Part shown: in pieces, positions 1 to 7,609 of the stretch
Numbering within the stretch: position 1 is the stretch's first letter
Layout: each line of letters begins with the position of its first letter
Assembly: GCF_030655415.1 (NCBI RefSeq)
Contig: NZ_JAURVN010000008.1
Location: forward strand, 1 to 45,093
Source: Herminiimonas sp.
GTDB lineage: Bacteria > Pseudomonadota > Gammaproteobacteria > Burkholderiales > Burkholderiaceae
Length of the DNA stretch: 45,093 nucleotides
Reading direction: 5' to 3'
Translations under genes and position numbers: made by a program
Notes under the pieces: generated by a model
The model's input: only the letters and a program-made list of their open reading frames with translations
The model's database searches: none
Told to the model about the DNA's origin: nothing

Positions 1-46
1 ACATTGCGAGCCCCCATATAATCGGATTCACAAAAAAGTATGTAGC

Positions 47-485
47 TGTTGATTTGCATCCAAAACTGACCCACGTTTGAACACAATCCTACTTACAAAG
101 TGAGTGGGAGATTGGAGTGATCGACGTGGCATTACTTGGAATTATTCGACGCTGGCACCTTCGTGACCAGGTCTCTTTGAGGGAGGTATCCAAACGATTG
201 GGCATCTCTCGAAATAACGTCAGACGCTATCTGCGCGCTGAAACTGTCGAGCCAGCCTACGCTGATCGACGTTCTCCGACTTCACTCGATAAATACGCTT
301 TCTAGCTTTCAGCCTGGTTAAAGACTGAGACAACGAAGTCACGTAAACAACGTCGGACCTTGAAACAGATGCACATCGATCTATGTTCGTTGGGATTTGA
401 AGGGTCGTATGACCGTGTGGCAGCCTTCGCCAGACAGTGGAAGATGGATCAGTTAGAGAGGGTCAATTCTGCTAGCAGATCAACA
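47..485 (+). mobile_element. Left internally deleted IS21-family element (MITE-like)
   Basis: A 439-bp unit starts TGTTGATTTGCATC and ends GCAGATCAACA, with the TG...CA ends and extended terminal repeats typical of IS21-family elements. The inner end, read in reverse, resembles the outer terminal repeat, so both ends of an element appear to be present while most of istA and all of istB are missing. A nearly identical copy lies in inverted orientation at 20775-21249. That copy has two tandem terminal repeat units at its istA end; this one has one, which accounts for most of the 36-bp length difference. I see no convincing target-site duplication. It cannot transpose without a transposase supplied in trans. 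Confidence 0.75.
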
Positions 486-515
486 CCTATAAAATATTTT
501 TCAGAACACGTTTAG
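117..515 (+). pseudogene. istA: istA remnant (IS21-family transposase N-terminus), interrupted
   Basis: The GTG start gives MIDVALLGIIRRWHLRDQ, followed by a helix-turn-helix segment (SLREVSKRLGISRNNVRRYL), the N-terminal DNA-binding part of IS21-family IstA. An in-frame TAG at 303-305 stops it after 62 residues, where the copy at 20769-21143 has AAA. Beyond the stop the same frame continues to match the other copy up to the element end at 485, then runs about 10 codons into flanking DNA to a stop at 513-515. Full IstA is about 400-500 residues with a C-terminal DDE catalytic domain, all absent here. It cannot be an active transposase; at most it could make a short DNA-binding peptide. Confidence 0.8.
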
Positions 516-560
516 ATCTTTTGATGCATGTTGAATCACATAGCAATGATCGTTTTATCT

Positions 561-578
561 ATGTACGAAATCGTACAT
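561..578. promoter_or_regulatory. Perfect palindrome, possible operator
   Basis: ATGTACGA-AA-TCGTACAT forms two perfect 8-bp arms around 2 bp, about 130 bp upstream of the DUF4142 gene. The symmetry and size suit a dimeric repressor site. No known regulator family is identified, and no gene in this part of the window obviously owns it. Confidence 0.35.
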
Positions 579-708
579 TCTCTGGTCAGGTACAAGTGAT
601 ATGTTTCCCGGTAAGTGATAGGCAGCGACTGCGAATTATCCATCTATTTACCTGAAGCAGAAGCATTACATGGCATATCGCCTCATCCCTCTAATTTAAG
701 GAAATACA

Positions 709-1251
709 ATGAAATTCACAGGAAAAATTCACACGCTGGGATTAGTTGCAGCTTTTGCTTTAGGCGGCGTTACAGCAGCAACTGCTGCACCCGATGCTCC
801 CGCACAAACCAAATCGAGCGCAACGAAAAAAGATAGCGACTTCCTTAAAAAACTGGCTCAAACAAACATCGCTGAAATTGAGGCTGGCAAGCTCGCGCAA
901 TCCAAATCGAAGGACGAACATGTGCTTGAATTTTCGAAGCACATGATCGACGATCATACTGCTGGGCTTAATGACGTAAAGAAACTTGCTGATACCAAAG
1001 GAGTTGCGCTGCCGGCCGAACCTGACAAGGCGCACAAGGATGCCGCAGCAAAGTTGAGCAAGCTGGAAGGCAAGCAATTCGATAAAGCTTATCTGACAAA
1101 TGCAGGCTTGAAAGATCACAAAGCCGCCAAAGCACTAGCGACGAAAGTTACGACCACCGCTGACGATAGCGAGGTGAAGGCGTTGGGTGAGAAGATGTTG
1201 GCGACGATCAACAAACATATCCAAATGGTCGAAGATACCGTTAGAAAATAA
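709..1251 (+). CDS. DUF4142 secreted protein
   Basis: A 180-residue protein with a clear signal peptide (lysine near the start, hydrophobic core, cleavage near ATAA/AP at about residue 26). The mature part is helical and rich in Ala, Lys and Asp, with the DUF4142 pattern: FLKKLAQTNIAEIEAGKLA near residues 46-64, FSKHMIDDHTAGLNDVKKLA near 76-95, and a C-terminal helix. DUF4142 proteins are small periplasmic or surface helical bundles of unknown biochemical role. RBS AAGGAAATAC precedes the ATG. It is monocistronic, with a palindrome upstream and a strong intrinsic terminator downstream. Family assignment is confident; function is unknown. Confidence 0.85.
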   Translation: MKFTGKIHTLGLVAAFALGGVTAATAAPDAPAQTKSSATKKDSDFLKKLAQTNIAEIEAGKLAQSKSKDEHVLEFSKHMIDDHTAGLNDVKKLADTKGVALPAEPDKAHKDAAAKLSKLEGKQFDKAYLTNAGLKDHKAAKALATKVTTTADDSEVKALGEKMLATINKHIQMVEDTVRK

Positions 1252-1296
1252 TGCACAAGCGTTAAAAGCATACGGCAAGGAATTAAAGGCAATCCA

Positions 1297-1335
1297 TAAA
1301 AAGCGCTCAATCCTTTAAAAGGTGAGCGCTTTTTT
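1297..1335 (+). terminator. Intrinsic terminator of the DUF4142 gene
   Basis: Stem AAGCGCTCA (1301-1309) pairs with TGAGCGCTT (1323-1331), flanked by an A-run upstream and a T-run (about 6 T) downstream. It sits 46 bp after the DUF4142 stop. The A and T flanks make it potentially bidirectional. Confidence 0.85.
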
Positions 1336-1361
1336 ACGAATAGATTTTTAGGAGGCGCATC

Positions 1362-1550
1362 ATGCATCGCATCTTGTTTCTGGCCGCACTTTCCTTGACT
1401 GCATCTTTACCCGCAAGCGCGTAACGAGGCGATGGCACGAGGGTTCCTATTGCAACAAATTTTTTCAAACCGGCCAAGGTCGGCCCCACTGCAGAAAGCA
1501 TTCGGCAATTACGTACATTGCCAGAGGACGATTGCTTAGGGTCCGATTAA
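1362..1550 (+). pseudogene. Small secreted protein with in-frame stop at the signal-peptide end
   Basis: A strong RBS (AGGAGG at 1350-1355) precedes ATG 1362, which encodes a 20-residue leader with one basic residue, a hydrophobic core and an ASA cleavage motif. TAA at 1422-1424 immediately follows. The same frame then stays open for 41 more codons (RGDGTRVPIATNFFKPAKV... to TAA at 1548-1550), giving a 62-residue secreted protein if the stop were sense. The simplest reading is a nonsense mutation in a small secreted-protein gene. A free 20-residue hydrophobic peptide is an alternative. No family recognised. Confidence 0.45.
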
Positions 1551-1580
1551 ATTCAAGCAATAAAACCAATGAGAGAGATA

Positions 1581-1928
1581 ATGACTGAAGCAATTGAATC
1601 ATTTCATTTCAAAGTATTTTCTCGACGTCGGGATAATTACTTCACTTATATTTTGAATAATACAGCCGAGGGTTGGCATATACAACACGGCGATATCGAT
1701 GGGAACTGTTCGCGGTCAGGGGTGCCGCTTTTTTATCGTGCCTTCGAACAAGACAGCGTTTACTGGCCCTATCCATTTGGTCGCTTTTTGGAACATCTCT
1801 GGGGAAAACTACATAGAGAAGATATCAGTCGCGACCAAGCGCAAACGATGCTGAATGAACTTTCAGAATGGGTTATCACTACTGAGCGCAGTCAACCGGT
1901 ATGGGCCGGGTATAACGAGTGTGGCTAA
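1581..1928 (+). CDS. Hypothetical protein
   Basis: From ATG 1581 (RBS GAGAGA just upstream; an earlier in-frame ATG exists at 1569) the gene encodes about 115 residues rich in aromatics (FHFKVFSRRRDNYFTYILN, WHIQHGDIDGNC, QDSVYWPYPFGRFLEHLW, SEWVITTERSQPVWAGY). No signal peptide or membrane segment; it looks like a soluble cytosolic domain. It lies between the broken secreted-protein gene and the PAS/HD-GYP gene with its own spacing. I do not recognise the family. The consistent length, RBS and aromatic-rich composition argue that it is a real gene. Confidence 0.6.
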   Translation: MTEAIESFHFKVFSRRRDNYFTYILNNTAEGWHIQHGDIDGNCSRSGVPLFYRAFEQDSVYWPYPFGRFLEHLWGKLHREDISRDQAQTMLNELSEWVITTERSQPVWAGYNECG

Positions 1929-2088
1929 CGATTCAAAGACCTGGTAGATGATTCACTATTCATCTACGCGAGTACATCTTCTCTCTAACCACCAAGTAGG
2001 AAAATGGTAGCGGCTTTATAGTTCGTTGCAAACGTGGCTACGCTTAAAGAATTGTCATAAGAGCGTGTTCTAACATCTGGGAAGTGAA

Positions 2089-3447
2089 ATGGTACATAGC
2101 AGTCAATCCAATCCGGATTCATCTACAGGCGCCAGCACGATGGGCGCGGATGTCTCCGAATTCTTCGAAGGTAGTCCGGTTCCAACCTTTGCGATCGATA
2201 ACGAACATGTCATCACGCACTGGAATCGCGCTTGCGAATTGATTAGTGGATTGACAGCGGCAGAAATGGTGGGCACAAGCAACCATTGGCGATTTCTTTA
2301 TTTGCACGAACGGCCTTTGCTGGCCGACCTAATCGTATCCGGTACGATCGAACAGAGCGTCAATGTTCTCTATCGCGACAAGCCGCGGCGCTCCAGCGTA
2401 ATTAAAGGTACTTACCAGATTGAGGATTTTTTCCCGCATTTGGGAGAGGCAGGACGTTGGCTTTCGTTTTCTGCATCGGCCCTGCATAATCCAGCAGGAC
2501 AGATTGTTGGAGCTATTGAGGTACTGCAAGACATCACCCAGCAAAAATCTGCTGAGCTGGCACTGCAGGCCGCACATGACGATCTTGAGCAGCAAGTAGA
2601 GGCTCGTACGACTGAGCTAAAACAAACCAATGAAAGTTTGATTGGCGTCAATAAAAAACTAAATACCAGTTTTCTGACCACGATCAAAATTTTCTCCAAC
2701 CTGATCGAGATGCGTGCCGACCATTTGGCCGGTCACTCACGACGTGTTGCTGAGCTTGCCCGACTTATTGCGGTACGCATGAATCTAGACTACCAAGATA
2801 CGCAAGAAATATTCGTCGCTGGTTTGCTGCACAACATCGGAAAAATCGGATTTTCGGATGAATTGCTGGCGACCTCGCTCAATCAAATGAGTGGGGAGAC
2901 GCTTGGCGCATACCAAAAATTCACAGTAAGGGGAGAGCAATTGTTAATGCCGCTAGAAGATATGGCGGCCATTGCGCACCTCATTCGCTCGCAGCAGGAG
3001 CGCTTTGACGGCGTCGGTTATCCTGATCGACTTGCTGGAGAAAACATACCACTAGGTGCTCGCATTCTTGCCATTGCCAGCGACTACGAAAATCTACAAA
3101 ACGGTACGTTATTGCAAAGGCACTTACGCCATGATCAAGCATTTCAAATGGTGCTCCGAGGCGAAGGCAAACGCTACGATCCCGCCGTTATACTCGCCTT
3201 TCAGGAAGTCATTACAGGCGTTATCAGTCCAACAGCAGAATCACATGTAGAAATATTCACATCTCAATTAAAACCCGGCATGGTCATCGCACGCGATTTA
3301 ATCGGGCAGGATAATTTCTTGCTGTTGTCTGCCGACCATGTGCTTGATGAACGGTTGATTGCTAAGATCATTTCGTTTGAGAGCGCTTGGGGCGTGCGCA
3401 TGACAATTTGGGTCAAAGTACCCTCTAAAGAAAATGCTACGGTTTGA
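2089..3447 (+). CDS. PAS domain - degenerate HD-GYP domain protein
   Basis: 452 residues: a PAS domain (about 22-150, ending IGAIEVLQDITQQK-like), a coiled coil (about 153-195), an HD-GYP domain (about 200-345), and a C-terminal RpfG-like tail (LKPGMVIARDL...). HD-GYP proteins hydrolyse c-di-GMP through a metal centre with a fixed His/Asp set. Here the first His is kept (H216, AGHSRRVA), but the eponymous HD is HN (H248-N249, LLHNIGKIG), the usual HH before ExxDGxGYP is QQ (302-303), and the mid-domain HP motif is missing. GYP itself is present (310-312). Metal binding and hydrolysis are therefore probably lost, leaving a likely sensor or protein-interaction role. An alternative start is Met18. 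No operon partner is close by. Confidence 0.85.
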   Translation: MVHSSQSNPDSSTGASTMGADVSEFFEGSPVPTFAIDNEHVITHWNRACELISGLTAAEMVGTSNHWRFLYLHERPLLADLIVSGTIEQSVNVLYRDKPRRSSVIKGTYQIEDFFPHLGEAGRWLSFSASALHNPAGQIVGAIEVLQDITQQKSAELALQAAHDDLEQQVEARTTELKQTNESLIGVNKKLNTSFLTTIKIFSNLIEMRADHLAGHSRRVAELARLIAVRMNLDYQDTQEIFVAGLLHNIGKIGFSDELLATSLNQMSGETLGAYQKFTVRGEQLLMPLEDMAAIAHLIRSQQERFDGVGYPDRLAGENIPLGARILAIASDYENLQNGTLLQRHLRHDQAFQMVLRGEGKRYDPAVILAFQEVITGVISPTAESHVEIFTSQLKPGMVIARDLIGQDNFLLLSADHVLDERLIAKIISFESAWGVRMTIWVKVPSKENATV

Positions 3448-3578
3448 GTTCATTTCGGATATCTGCGCACGCTAAGCCTCAAGTATTGAATTGCACCCTG
3501 CACGTACACGATCGAATCATGCGAAACCAGAGCCGCCGGTCGTTGCCATGAACAGCAGCAGCAATGGAATGACGTAGG

Positions 3579-3704
3579 CTATGCTTGTTTGTCTACAGCG
3601 ATTTCCTTATGGCTCAAGAATAGTGCTACAACGAGAGTGGATGTAGCAAATATCGTTACAGTCGTCAAGGAAGGCCCCCGAACAGCATGCACAACTGTTT
3701 TCAT
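3579..3704 (-). CDS. Putative 41-residue single-pass membrane protein
   Basis: ATG at 3704 (minus) opens a 41-codon frame, starting MKTVVHAVRGPSLTTVTIFA and followed by a hydrophobic stretch (TSTLVVALFLS) and a short charged tail. The start overlaps the stop of the preceding minus-strand small frame as ATGA, a usual sign of translational coupling, and GAGG lies upstream. It could be the detached membrane tail of a YqjD/ElaB-like (DUF883-type) protein. Low confidence: short, no recognised family. Confidence 0.35.
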   Translation of the reverse strand: MKTVVHAVRGPSLTTVTIFATSTLVVALFLSHKEIAVDKQA

Positions 3705-3853
3705 GGTTTGCTTAACCTCGTTGGTACGGGTATCTCTAGTCGCGCGTATATCAACTGAAGCGTCTGTAGGGTCAATTTGAGGTCTTCAGTAGCCAGACGT
3801 TCAGTCAGGGTCGATGCCCAAATTGCTTGAAGATTCTCCGCTTCAATGCACAT
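3701..3853 (-). CDS. Putative 50-residue helical protein overlapping the next small ORF
   Basis: ATG at 3853 (minus) encodes MCIEAENLQAIWASTLTERL followed by a Leu/Thr/Gln-rich amphipathic helix and a Pro-containing end. It stops in the ATGA shared with the downstream 41-residue membrane ORF. The amphipathic helix plus coupled membrane segment recalls ElaB/YqjD-like or holin-like pairs, possibly one gene split by a frameshift. It lies just downstream of the zinc-ribbon-like gene at 3859-4101 on the same strand. Low confidence. Confidence 0.3.
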   Translation of the reverse strand: MCIEAENLQAIWASTLTERLATEDLKLTLQTLQLIYARLEIPVPTRLSKP

Positions 3854-3858
3854 CAAGA

Positions 3859-4101
3859 TTAGTTTTGAGAATTTTCAAATAAAGAGTTACAAACAGCACA
3901 TTTAAAAAGTTCCACGTCAATATTTAGCGGAAGTTCCACCAGCGCCTGGTCTTTTCCTTCTAAATAACATATAGGGCATGGAGTGGGCGCGCGGGGAGGT
4001 AATTTAGCCCAGAGATTATGAAACTGGCGGATATGTTTAGCCCCGGCTTTGTGGAGGATCATCTGATCCACCATTGTTTTCAGTAAGGCGGGTCGTCTCA
4101 T
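3859..4101 (-). CDS. Small zinc-ribbon-like protein
   Basis: An 80-residue protein from ATG 4101 (the frame stays open upstream to a TTG at 4137). The C-terminal half carries CPIC and CAVC pairs separated by about 24 residues (PTPCPICYLEG... VELFKCAVCNSLFE), a plausible four-Cys zinc ribbon. The N-terminal half is basic and helical. Spacing to the downstream small ORFs on the same strand is 5 bp, so the three may form a unit. No named family; zinc binding is inferred from the Cys spacing only. Confidence 0.5.
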   Translation of the reverse strand: MRRPALLKTMVDQMILHKAGAKHIRQFHNLWAKLPPRAPTPCPICYLEGKDQALVELPLNIDVELFKCAVCNSLFENSQN

Positions 4102-4182
4102 AAATTTACGTAATTGAAATCTAAAACAGGATAGCAATCGGCTAATTAGGAACCAATGATACTGTGCTGATTGCTCGAACCT

Positions 4183-4212
4183 TCCTACTCACAAAAGTAA
4201 GTAGGATTTTTC
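4183..4212 (+). terminator. Hairpin with T-run, orphan
   Basis: CCTACTCAC pairs with GTAAGTAGG (one G-T wobble) around a 4-5 nt A-rich loop and is followed by ATTTTTC. It resembles an intrinsic terminator on the plus strand, but no intact plus-strand gene precedes it, so it may be a remnant. It is also similar in sequence to the CCTACTTAC...GTGAGTGGG segment upstream of istA in the IS21-like elements. Confidence 0.35.
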
Positions 4213-4279
4213 GATTCGTGGGTAAGGTTGCAATAGGCAGCGCTTCCATAAATGAACAGTAAGGTAAGCCTCTAGTTTG

Positions 4280-4506
4280 CTTTTTGAAAACTGCCTCCAG
4301 CTGATGCTGGTGTTGCGTTATCTGTTAGTTCAAATACGCACTCTAAATATGGCTACACAGAAGCCCGCGGTAAATTCTGGACAGTCGCCGCTTCTTTAAA
4401 CAATGTGTTCGACAAGCGATACTATGCGCGCTTTAACCTGCTTGACCAGGGAACTATGTACGGCGAACCACGCAACTTTACGTTGACCCTACGCGGGAAT
4501 TTTTGA
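4280..4506 (+). pseudogene. C-terminal fragment of a TonB-dependent receptor
   Basis: One open frame ending at TGA 4504-4506 encodes the last beta-strands of a siderophore-type TonB-dependent receptor: KFWTVAASLNNVFDKRYYAR, then MYGEPRNFTLTLRGNF. NN-x-FDK-x-YY and YG-x-PRNF-x-L-x-LR-x-x-F are hallmarks of FhuE/FpvA-type receptor C-termini, ending in the aromatic residue needed for barrel assembly. An in-frame stop lies just upstream of about 4280, and no plug or signal sequence is near, so only a tail of about 70 residues survives. It is a deletion remnant. The region 4138-4280 shows nothing else except the hairpin at 4183. Confidence 0.8.
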
Positions 4507-4556
4507 AACATGACGAAGAGTGCGTAATCTGCCCTTACAGCACGTGCTTAATTGGT

Positions 4557-4607
4557 AATGTCCGCTTTGATCGGGAGCGGACTCCTGCCATCGGAGAATA
4601 ACGGACG
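4557..4607. repeat. Dispersed inverted repeat, copy 1 (degenerate)
   Basis: AATGTCCGCTTTGATCGGGA starts this copy; a second half AACGGACGT ends it. It lies in the gap between the receptor remnant and the SDR gene and belongs to the family seen best at 37008-37034. Confidence 0.5.
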
Positions 4608-4670
4608 TGCGAAATGCAATACGCAAACATAGTGGCGTATTGCATTCTTAGCGTCCGGCTCATTCTTTAT

Positions 4671-5417
4671 CTAAATACGGTTGAACCATTCAATCGCATC
4701 TGCACCGGCAGGAATGCGGAATGCAGTCGAACTGTCTTGGGTCGCTTGCCAAACAACTTCGGCAACATCAATCGCATGCGTCACTGAACCTTCGTAGTTC
4801 TGGAATCCAGAAAGTACCGAGTTCATCGTGTTTGCGTAGTCATCGGGGAACGTGTGCGCGACTCTCGCATGCGCATTGGTGACAAAGGCGGTTCCTGGTG
4901 CCATGCCAGGCAACACCACGCCAACCCTGATGTTGAATTCCTTTAACTCAAGTGCCAAAGATTCGGTGAATGCGACTACTGCAGCTTTGCTTGCCGTGTA
5001 GACGGGAAGCAGCGGTAAAGCTACTAGAGTTACGGACGATGCCACATTGACGACAAGGCCTGCTCTGCGCGCGCGAAATTGCGGTAAGACTGCTTGGGTC
5101 ATCGCCATTGTGCCGAAGGTATTCGTCTCAAAGACATCGCGTACCGCATCCATCGAGGTGCTTTCAAACGGTCCCAGCATTCCGACACCTGCATTGTTCA
5201 CTAGGACGTCGATAGGGCCAGCTTCTTCAACAGCACTACGAATGCTTTTTGCATCAGTCACATCCAGTTGCACGATGCGCAAATGCTCTGACTTTGGCAA
5301 AACTTCGGCGCTTGGCGTACGCATGGTGGCAATGACTTTCCAATTGCGGTTCAAAAAATATTTAGCGATTTCCAAGCCGAATCCGGAAGAGCAGCCAGTG
5401 ATTAAAATGGTTTTCAT
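4671..5417 (-). CDS. SDR-family oxidoreductase
   Basis: 248 residues from ATG 5417 (AGGAT upstream; the open frame begins 10 codons earlier). It is a classical short-chain dehydrogenase/reductase: nucleotide motif TGCSSGFG at 7-14, NNAG at 74-77, catalytic Ser near 127-128, and Y140-x-x-x-K144 (YTASK). The family uses NAD(P)(H) on alcohols, ketones or aldehydes; the substrate cannot be read from sequence. It is divergent from the AraC-type regulator at 5513 with a 95-bp shared promoter region, the usual arrangement of a regulator and its target. The product is cytosolic. Function beyond the family is unknown. Confidence 0.9.
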   Translation of the reverse strand: MKTILITGCSSGFGLEIAKYFLNRNWKVIATMRTPSAEVLPKSEHLRIVQLDVTDAKSIRSAVEEAGPIDVLVNNAGVGMLGPFESTSMDAVRDVFETNTFGTMAMTQAVLPQFRARRAGLVVNVASSVTLVALPLLPVYTASKAAVVAFTESLALELKEFNIRVGVVLPGMAPGTAFVTNAHARVAHTFPDDYANTMNSVLSGFQNYEGSVTHAIDVAEVVWQATQDSSTAFRIPAGADAIEWFNRI

Positions 5418-5512
5418 GTGCATCCTTTTATTGTGAGGGAGGCACAACGATAGCCGTCATCAATTAAACCATCTACAATAGAAAGTCCTAAATTTGTTCG
5501 CAAGAGTCCGAT

Positions 5513-6451
5513 ATGGTTGACCCCCTAACATCCGTCGTCACACTTCTTCAGCCGAAGATGGCGTATTCGAAAATTGTGACTGGGGCGGGGCGTTGGGGTG
5601 TGCGCGGTGAATTTGACCATGCCCCATTATTCTGTTGCGTCGTTTTAGAAGGAAAATTGCGTTACACGGTAGATGAGTCCCAGCTTGTAGTCGAAGCTGG
5701 TGATTTCGTGCTGATTCCTTCCATGTCGAAATTCTCAGCATCTAGTTTCGAAGTCCCTTTGGAGCACGAGTGGCAGTCGCAGCCTGCGCTGCTAGAAAAT
5801 GGCGAACATCGAAATGGCTCGCTATCAGCCGACGCAGACGTGAGAACGTTAGTCGGCTTTTGTCATTTGACTTCGCCTGATTCTGCTTTACTTTTGACGT
5901 TGTTACCGAAGCTTGTGCACATTCGAGGTGACCTTCGATTATCGGCATTAGTCCAGTTGGTCATTGATGAATCTCGCTCGCAACGGCCCGCCAAGGAAGT
6001 AGTACTTGAACGGCTCCTTGAGGTGCTGCTGATTGAAGCGCTACGCTCGTCAAACAATGCAGTGACGTCACCGGGCTTGTTACGCGGACTCGCCGATATA
6101 CGGTTGGCGAGCGCACTCCGACGTATCCATGAAAATCCGGAAGAGCCATGGACCGTTGCACTATTGGCGAAAGAATCGGCGATGTCACGCTCCACTTTTT
6201 TTGAGCGATTCAGCGTAGCCTTGGGCATCACCCCAATGGAGTATCTTTTGTCCTGGCGGATGGCCTTGGCAAGAAATTTTCTTGACCGAAAAAAAACAAT
6301 TGCAGAAGTGGCCGCTCTGGTCGGATACAGTTCATCAAGCACTTTTACTGTCGCCTTCACTCGGCACACCGGCATGCCACCAGGTCGATATTTTAAATCG
6401 CGGCAAAACGCAGGTGAAGGTAACTCCGGCATGGCAATCGTTGCATTATGA
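5513..6451 (+). CDS. AraC-family transcriptional regulator
   Basis: 312 residues. The N-terminal half is a cupin-like sensing domain (AraC_binding_2/cupin_6 type; LFCCVVLEGKLRYTVDE, VVEAGDFVLIPS). The C-terminal roughly 100 residues carry two helix-turn-helix units: WTVALLAKESAMSRSTFFER and, after MEYLLSWRMALAR, TIAEVAALVGYSSSSTFTVA ending in the AraC signature near GMPPGRY. It is divergently transcribed from the SDR gene and probably controls it and itself. It is followed by a bidirectional intrinsic terminator at 6495. Effector unknown. Confidence 0.92.
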   Translation: MVDPLTSVVTLLQPKMAYSKIVTGAGRWGVRGEFDHAPLFCCVVLEGKLRYTVDESQLVVEAGDFVLIPSMSKFSASSFEVPLEHEWQSQPALLENGEHRNGSLSADADVRTLVGFCHLTSPDSALLLTLLPKLVHIRGDLRLSALVQLVIDESRSQRPAKEVVLERLLEVLLIEALRSSNNAVTSPGLLRGLADIRLASALRRIHENPEEPWTVALLAKESAMSRSTFFERFSVALGITPMEYLLSWRMALARNFLDRKKTIAEVAALVGYSSSSTFTVAFTRHTGMPPGRYFKSRQNAGEGNSGMAIVAL

Positions 6452-6470
6452 GCTTTTCCCTGCGTCTGCA

Positions 6471-6493
6471 ATCGGCCAATAGCTGACGTTCAT
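6471..6493. repeat. Dispersed inverted repeat, half copy 2
   Basis: ATCGGCCAATAGCTGACGTT matches the right half (CGGCC-A-AAGC-GACAT) of the intergenic repeat family. It sits between the araC-type stop and its terminator. Confidence 0.4.
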
Positions 6494-6494
6494 A

Positions 6495-6531
6495 TAAAAA
6501 CAAAAGCGACCATTTGATCGCCTTTGTTTTT
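6495..6531. terminator. Bidirectional intrinsic terminator
   Basis: AAAACAAAAGCGA pairs with TCGCCTTTGTTTT (one bulge) around CCATTTGA. It has A and T flanks on both sides and serves the convergent araC-type gene (plus) and galE (minus). Confidence 0.8.
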
Positions 6532-6604
6532 CATTCGGCATCCTTGCTTCGTTGCAAAGACTCTCAATGCATAGGAAAGAACGGCAATTCACTAGTAAAA
6601 AAGT

Positions 6605-7609
6605 CTAGCAATTGGATTGCCAGCGCCATGAGTCTTCACACATAGCTTGCAAAGATTTCTCCGCTTGCCATTTCAATTCTGTTTTTGCAAGAGTTGGATC
6701 GGCATAGCATACGGCGATATCCCCAGATCTTCGTGCGACGAGGTCAAAAGGTATTTCACGACCGCTAACACGTGCGTATTCTGCAACCATCTCCATCACG
6801 CTATAGCCGACACCGGTGCCGATATTGGCAGTAATGCTCTTGGACTCATTTTCCAAATATCTCAATCCTGCAATGTGAGCTTTAGCTAAGTCGACAACAT
6901 GAATGTAGTCGCGAACACCCGTGCCATCAGGTGTTGGGTAATCGTTCCCGTAGATCGATAATTTCTCCAAACGTCCGTTAGCAACTTGCGCAATATAAGG
7001 CATGAGGTTATTAGGTGTACCTAACGGATTCTCACCAATCAGGCCACTTTCATGCGCGCCAACAGGGTTGAAATAACGGAGATAGGCGATTTTCCACGAA
7101 GGATCAGATAATTCTAAGTCTCGAAGAATTTGTTCCCCGACAAGCTTGGTCATGCCATATGGATTGGTTGCAGAAAGCGGAAAGTCTTCAGTGATAGGTA
7201 CTGACGCGGGCTCTCCATAGACTGTGGCGGAAGAACTGAACACTAATCGCTCTACATCGGCATCGCCCATGTTTTCGCATACGGTCAAAAGGCTATTCAG
7301 ATTGTTTGCATAATAGGCGAGAGGTTTTTGGACAGACTCACCTACTGCTTTTAACGCCGCAAAATGAATAACTGACGAAATGTCGTGCTGTTCAAAAACG
7401 GCGCGCGATGTTTCTGGATTACATAAATCCCCCTCAACGAAATTTAGCTTCCTGCCTGTGATGCTAGCAATACGTTCCAGCACGACGGGCCGGCTGTTGA
7501 TGAAATTATCCACTCCGATGACTTCGTAACCGGCATTAAGTAATTCCACCCACGTGTGGGAGCCGATGTAACCCGTTGCTCCCGTAACCAAAATTTTCTG
7601 CATCTTCAT
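6605..7609 (-). CDS. galE: UDP-glucose/UDP-N-acetylglucosamine 4-epimerase
   Basis: 334 residues, an extended SDR. NAD motif GATGYIG at 10-16, catalytic Ser in FSSSATVYG (S127), Y151-x-x-x-K155 (YGMTK), and the substrate-domain GDDYPTPDGTGVRDYIHV-like block at 221-238. The gatekeeper position, Tyr299 in E. coli GalE, is Cys here (C301, in GDIAVCYADP), as in human GALE (Cys307), which also epimerises UDP-GlcNAc/UDP-GalNAc. The enzyme is therefore predicted to make UDP-GalNAc as well as UDP-Gal. It is divergent from pelA with a 298-bp gap. Pel is a GalNAc-rich polymer, and in some pseudomonads a dedicated epimerase, PelX, sits next to pel. I infer the same role here. Two start codons (7609, 7603) are possible. 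Confidence 0.93.
   Translation of the reverse strand: MKMQKILVTGATGYIGSHTWVELLNAGYEVIGVDNFINSRPVVLERIASITGRKLNFVEGDLCNPETSRAVFEQHDISSVIHFAALKAVGESVQKPLAYYANNLNSLLTVCENMGDADVERLVFSSSATVYGEPASVPITEDFPLSATNPYGMTKLVGEQILRDLELSDPSWKIAYLRYFNPVGAHESGLIGENPLGTPNNLMPYIAQVANGRLEKLSIYGNDYPTPDGTGVRDYIHVVDLAKAHIAGLRYLENESKSITANIGTGVGYSVMEMVAEYARVSGREIPFDLVARRSGDIAVCYADPTLAKTELKWQAEKSLQAMCEDSWRWQSNC

Noticed and set aside
3589..3780. 63-codon plus-strand frame
   Set aside because: It overlaps the minus-strand small ORFs, which have the better start context; composition looks random.
5863..6471. 202-codon open frame opposite the AraC-type regulator
   Set aside because: Antisense to a convincing regulator; Arg/Ser-rich composition typical of a shadow frame.
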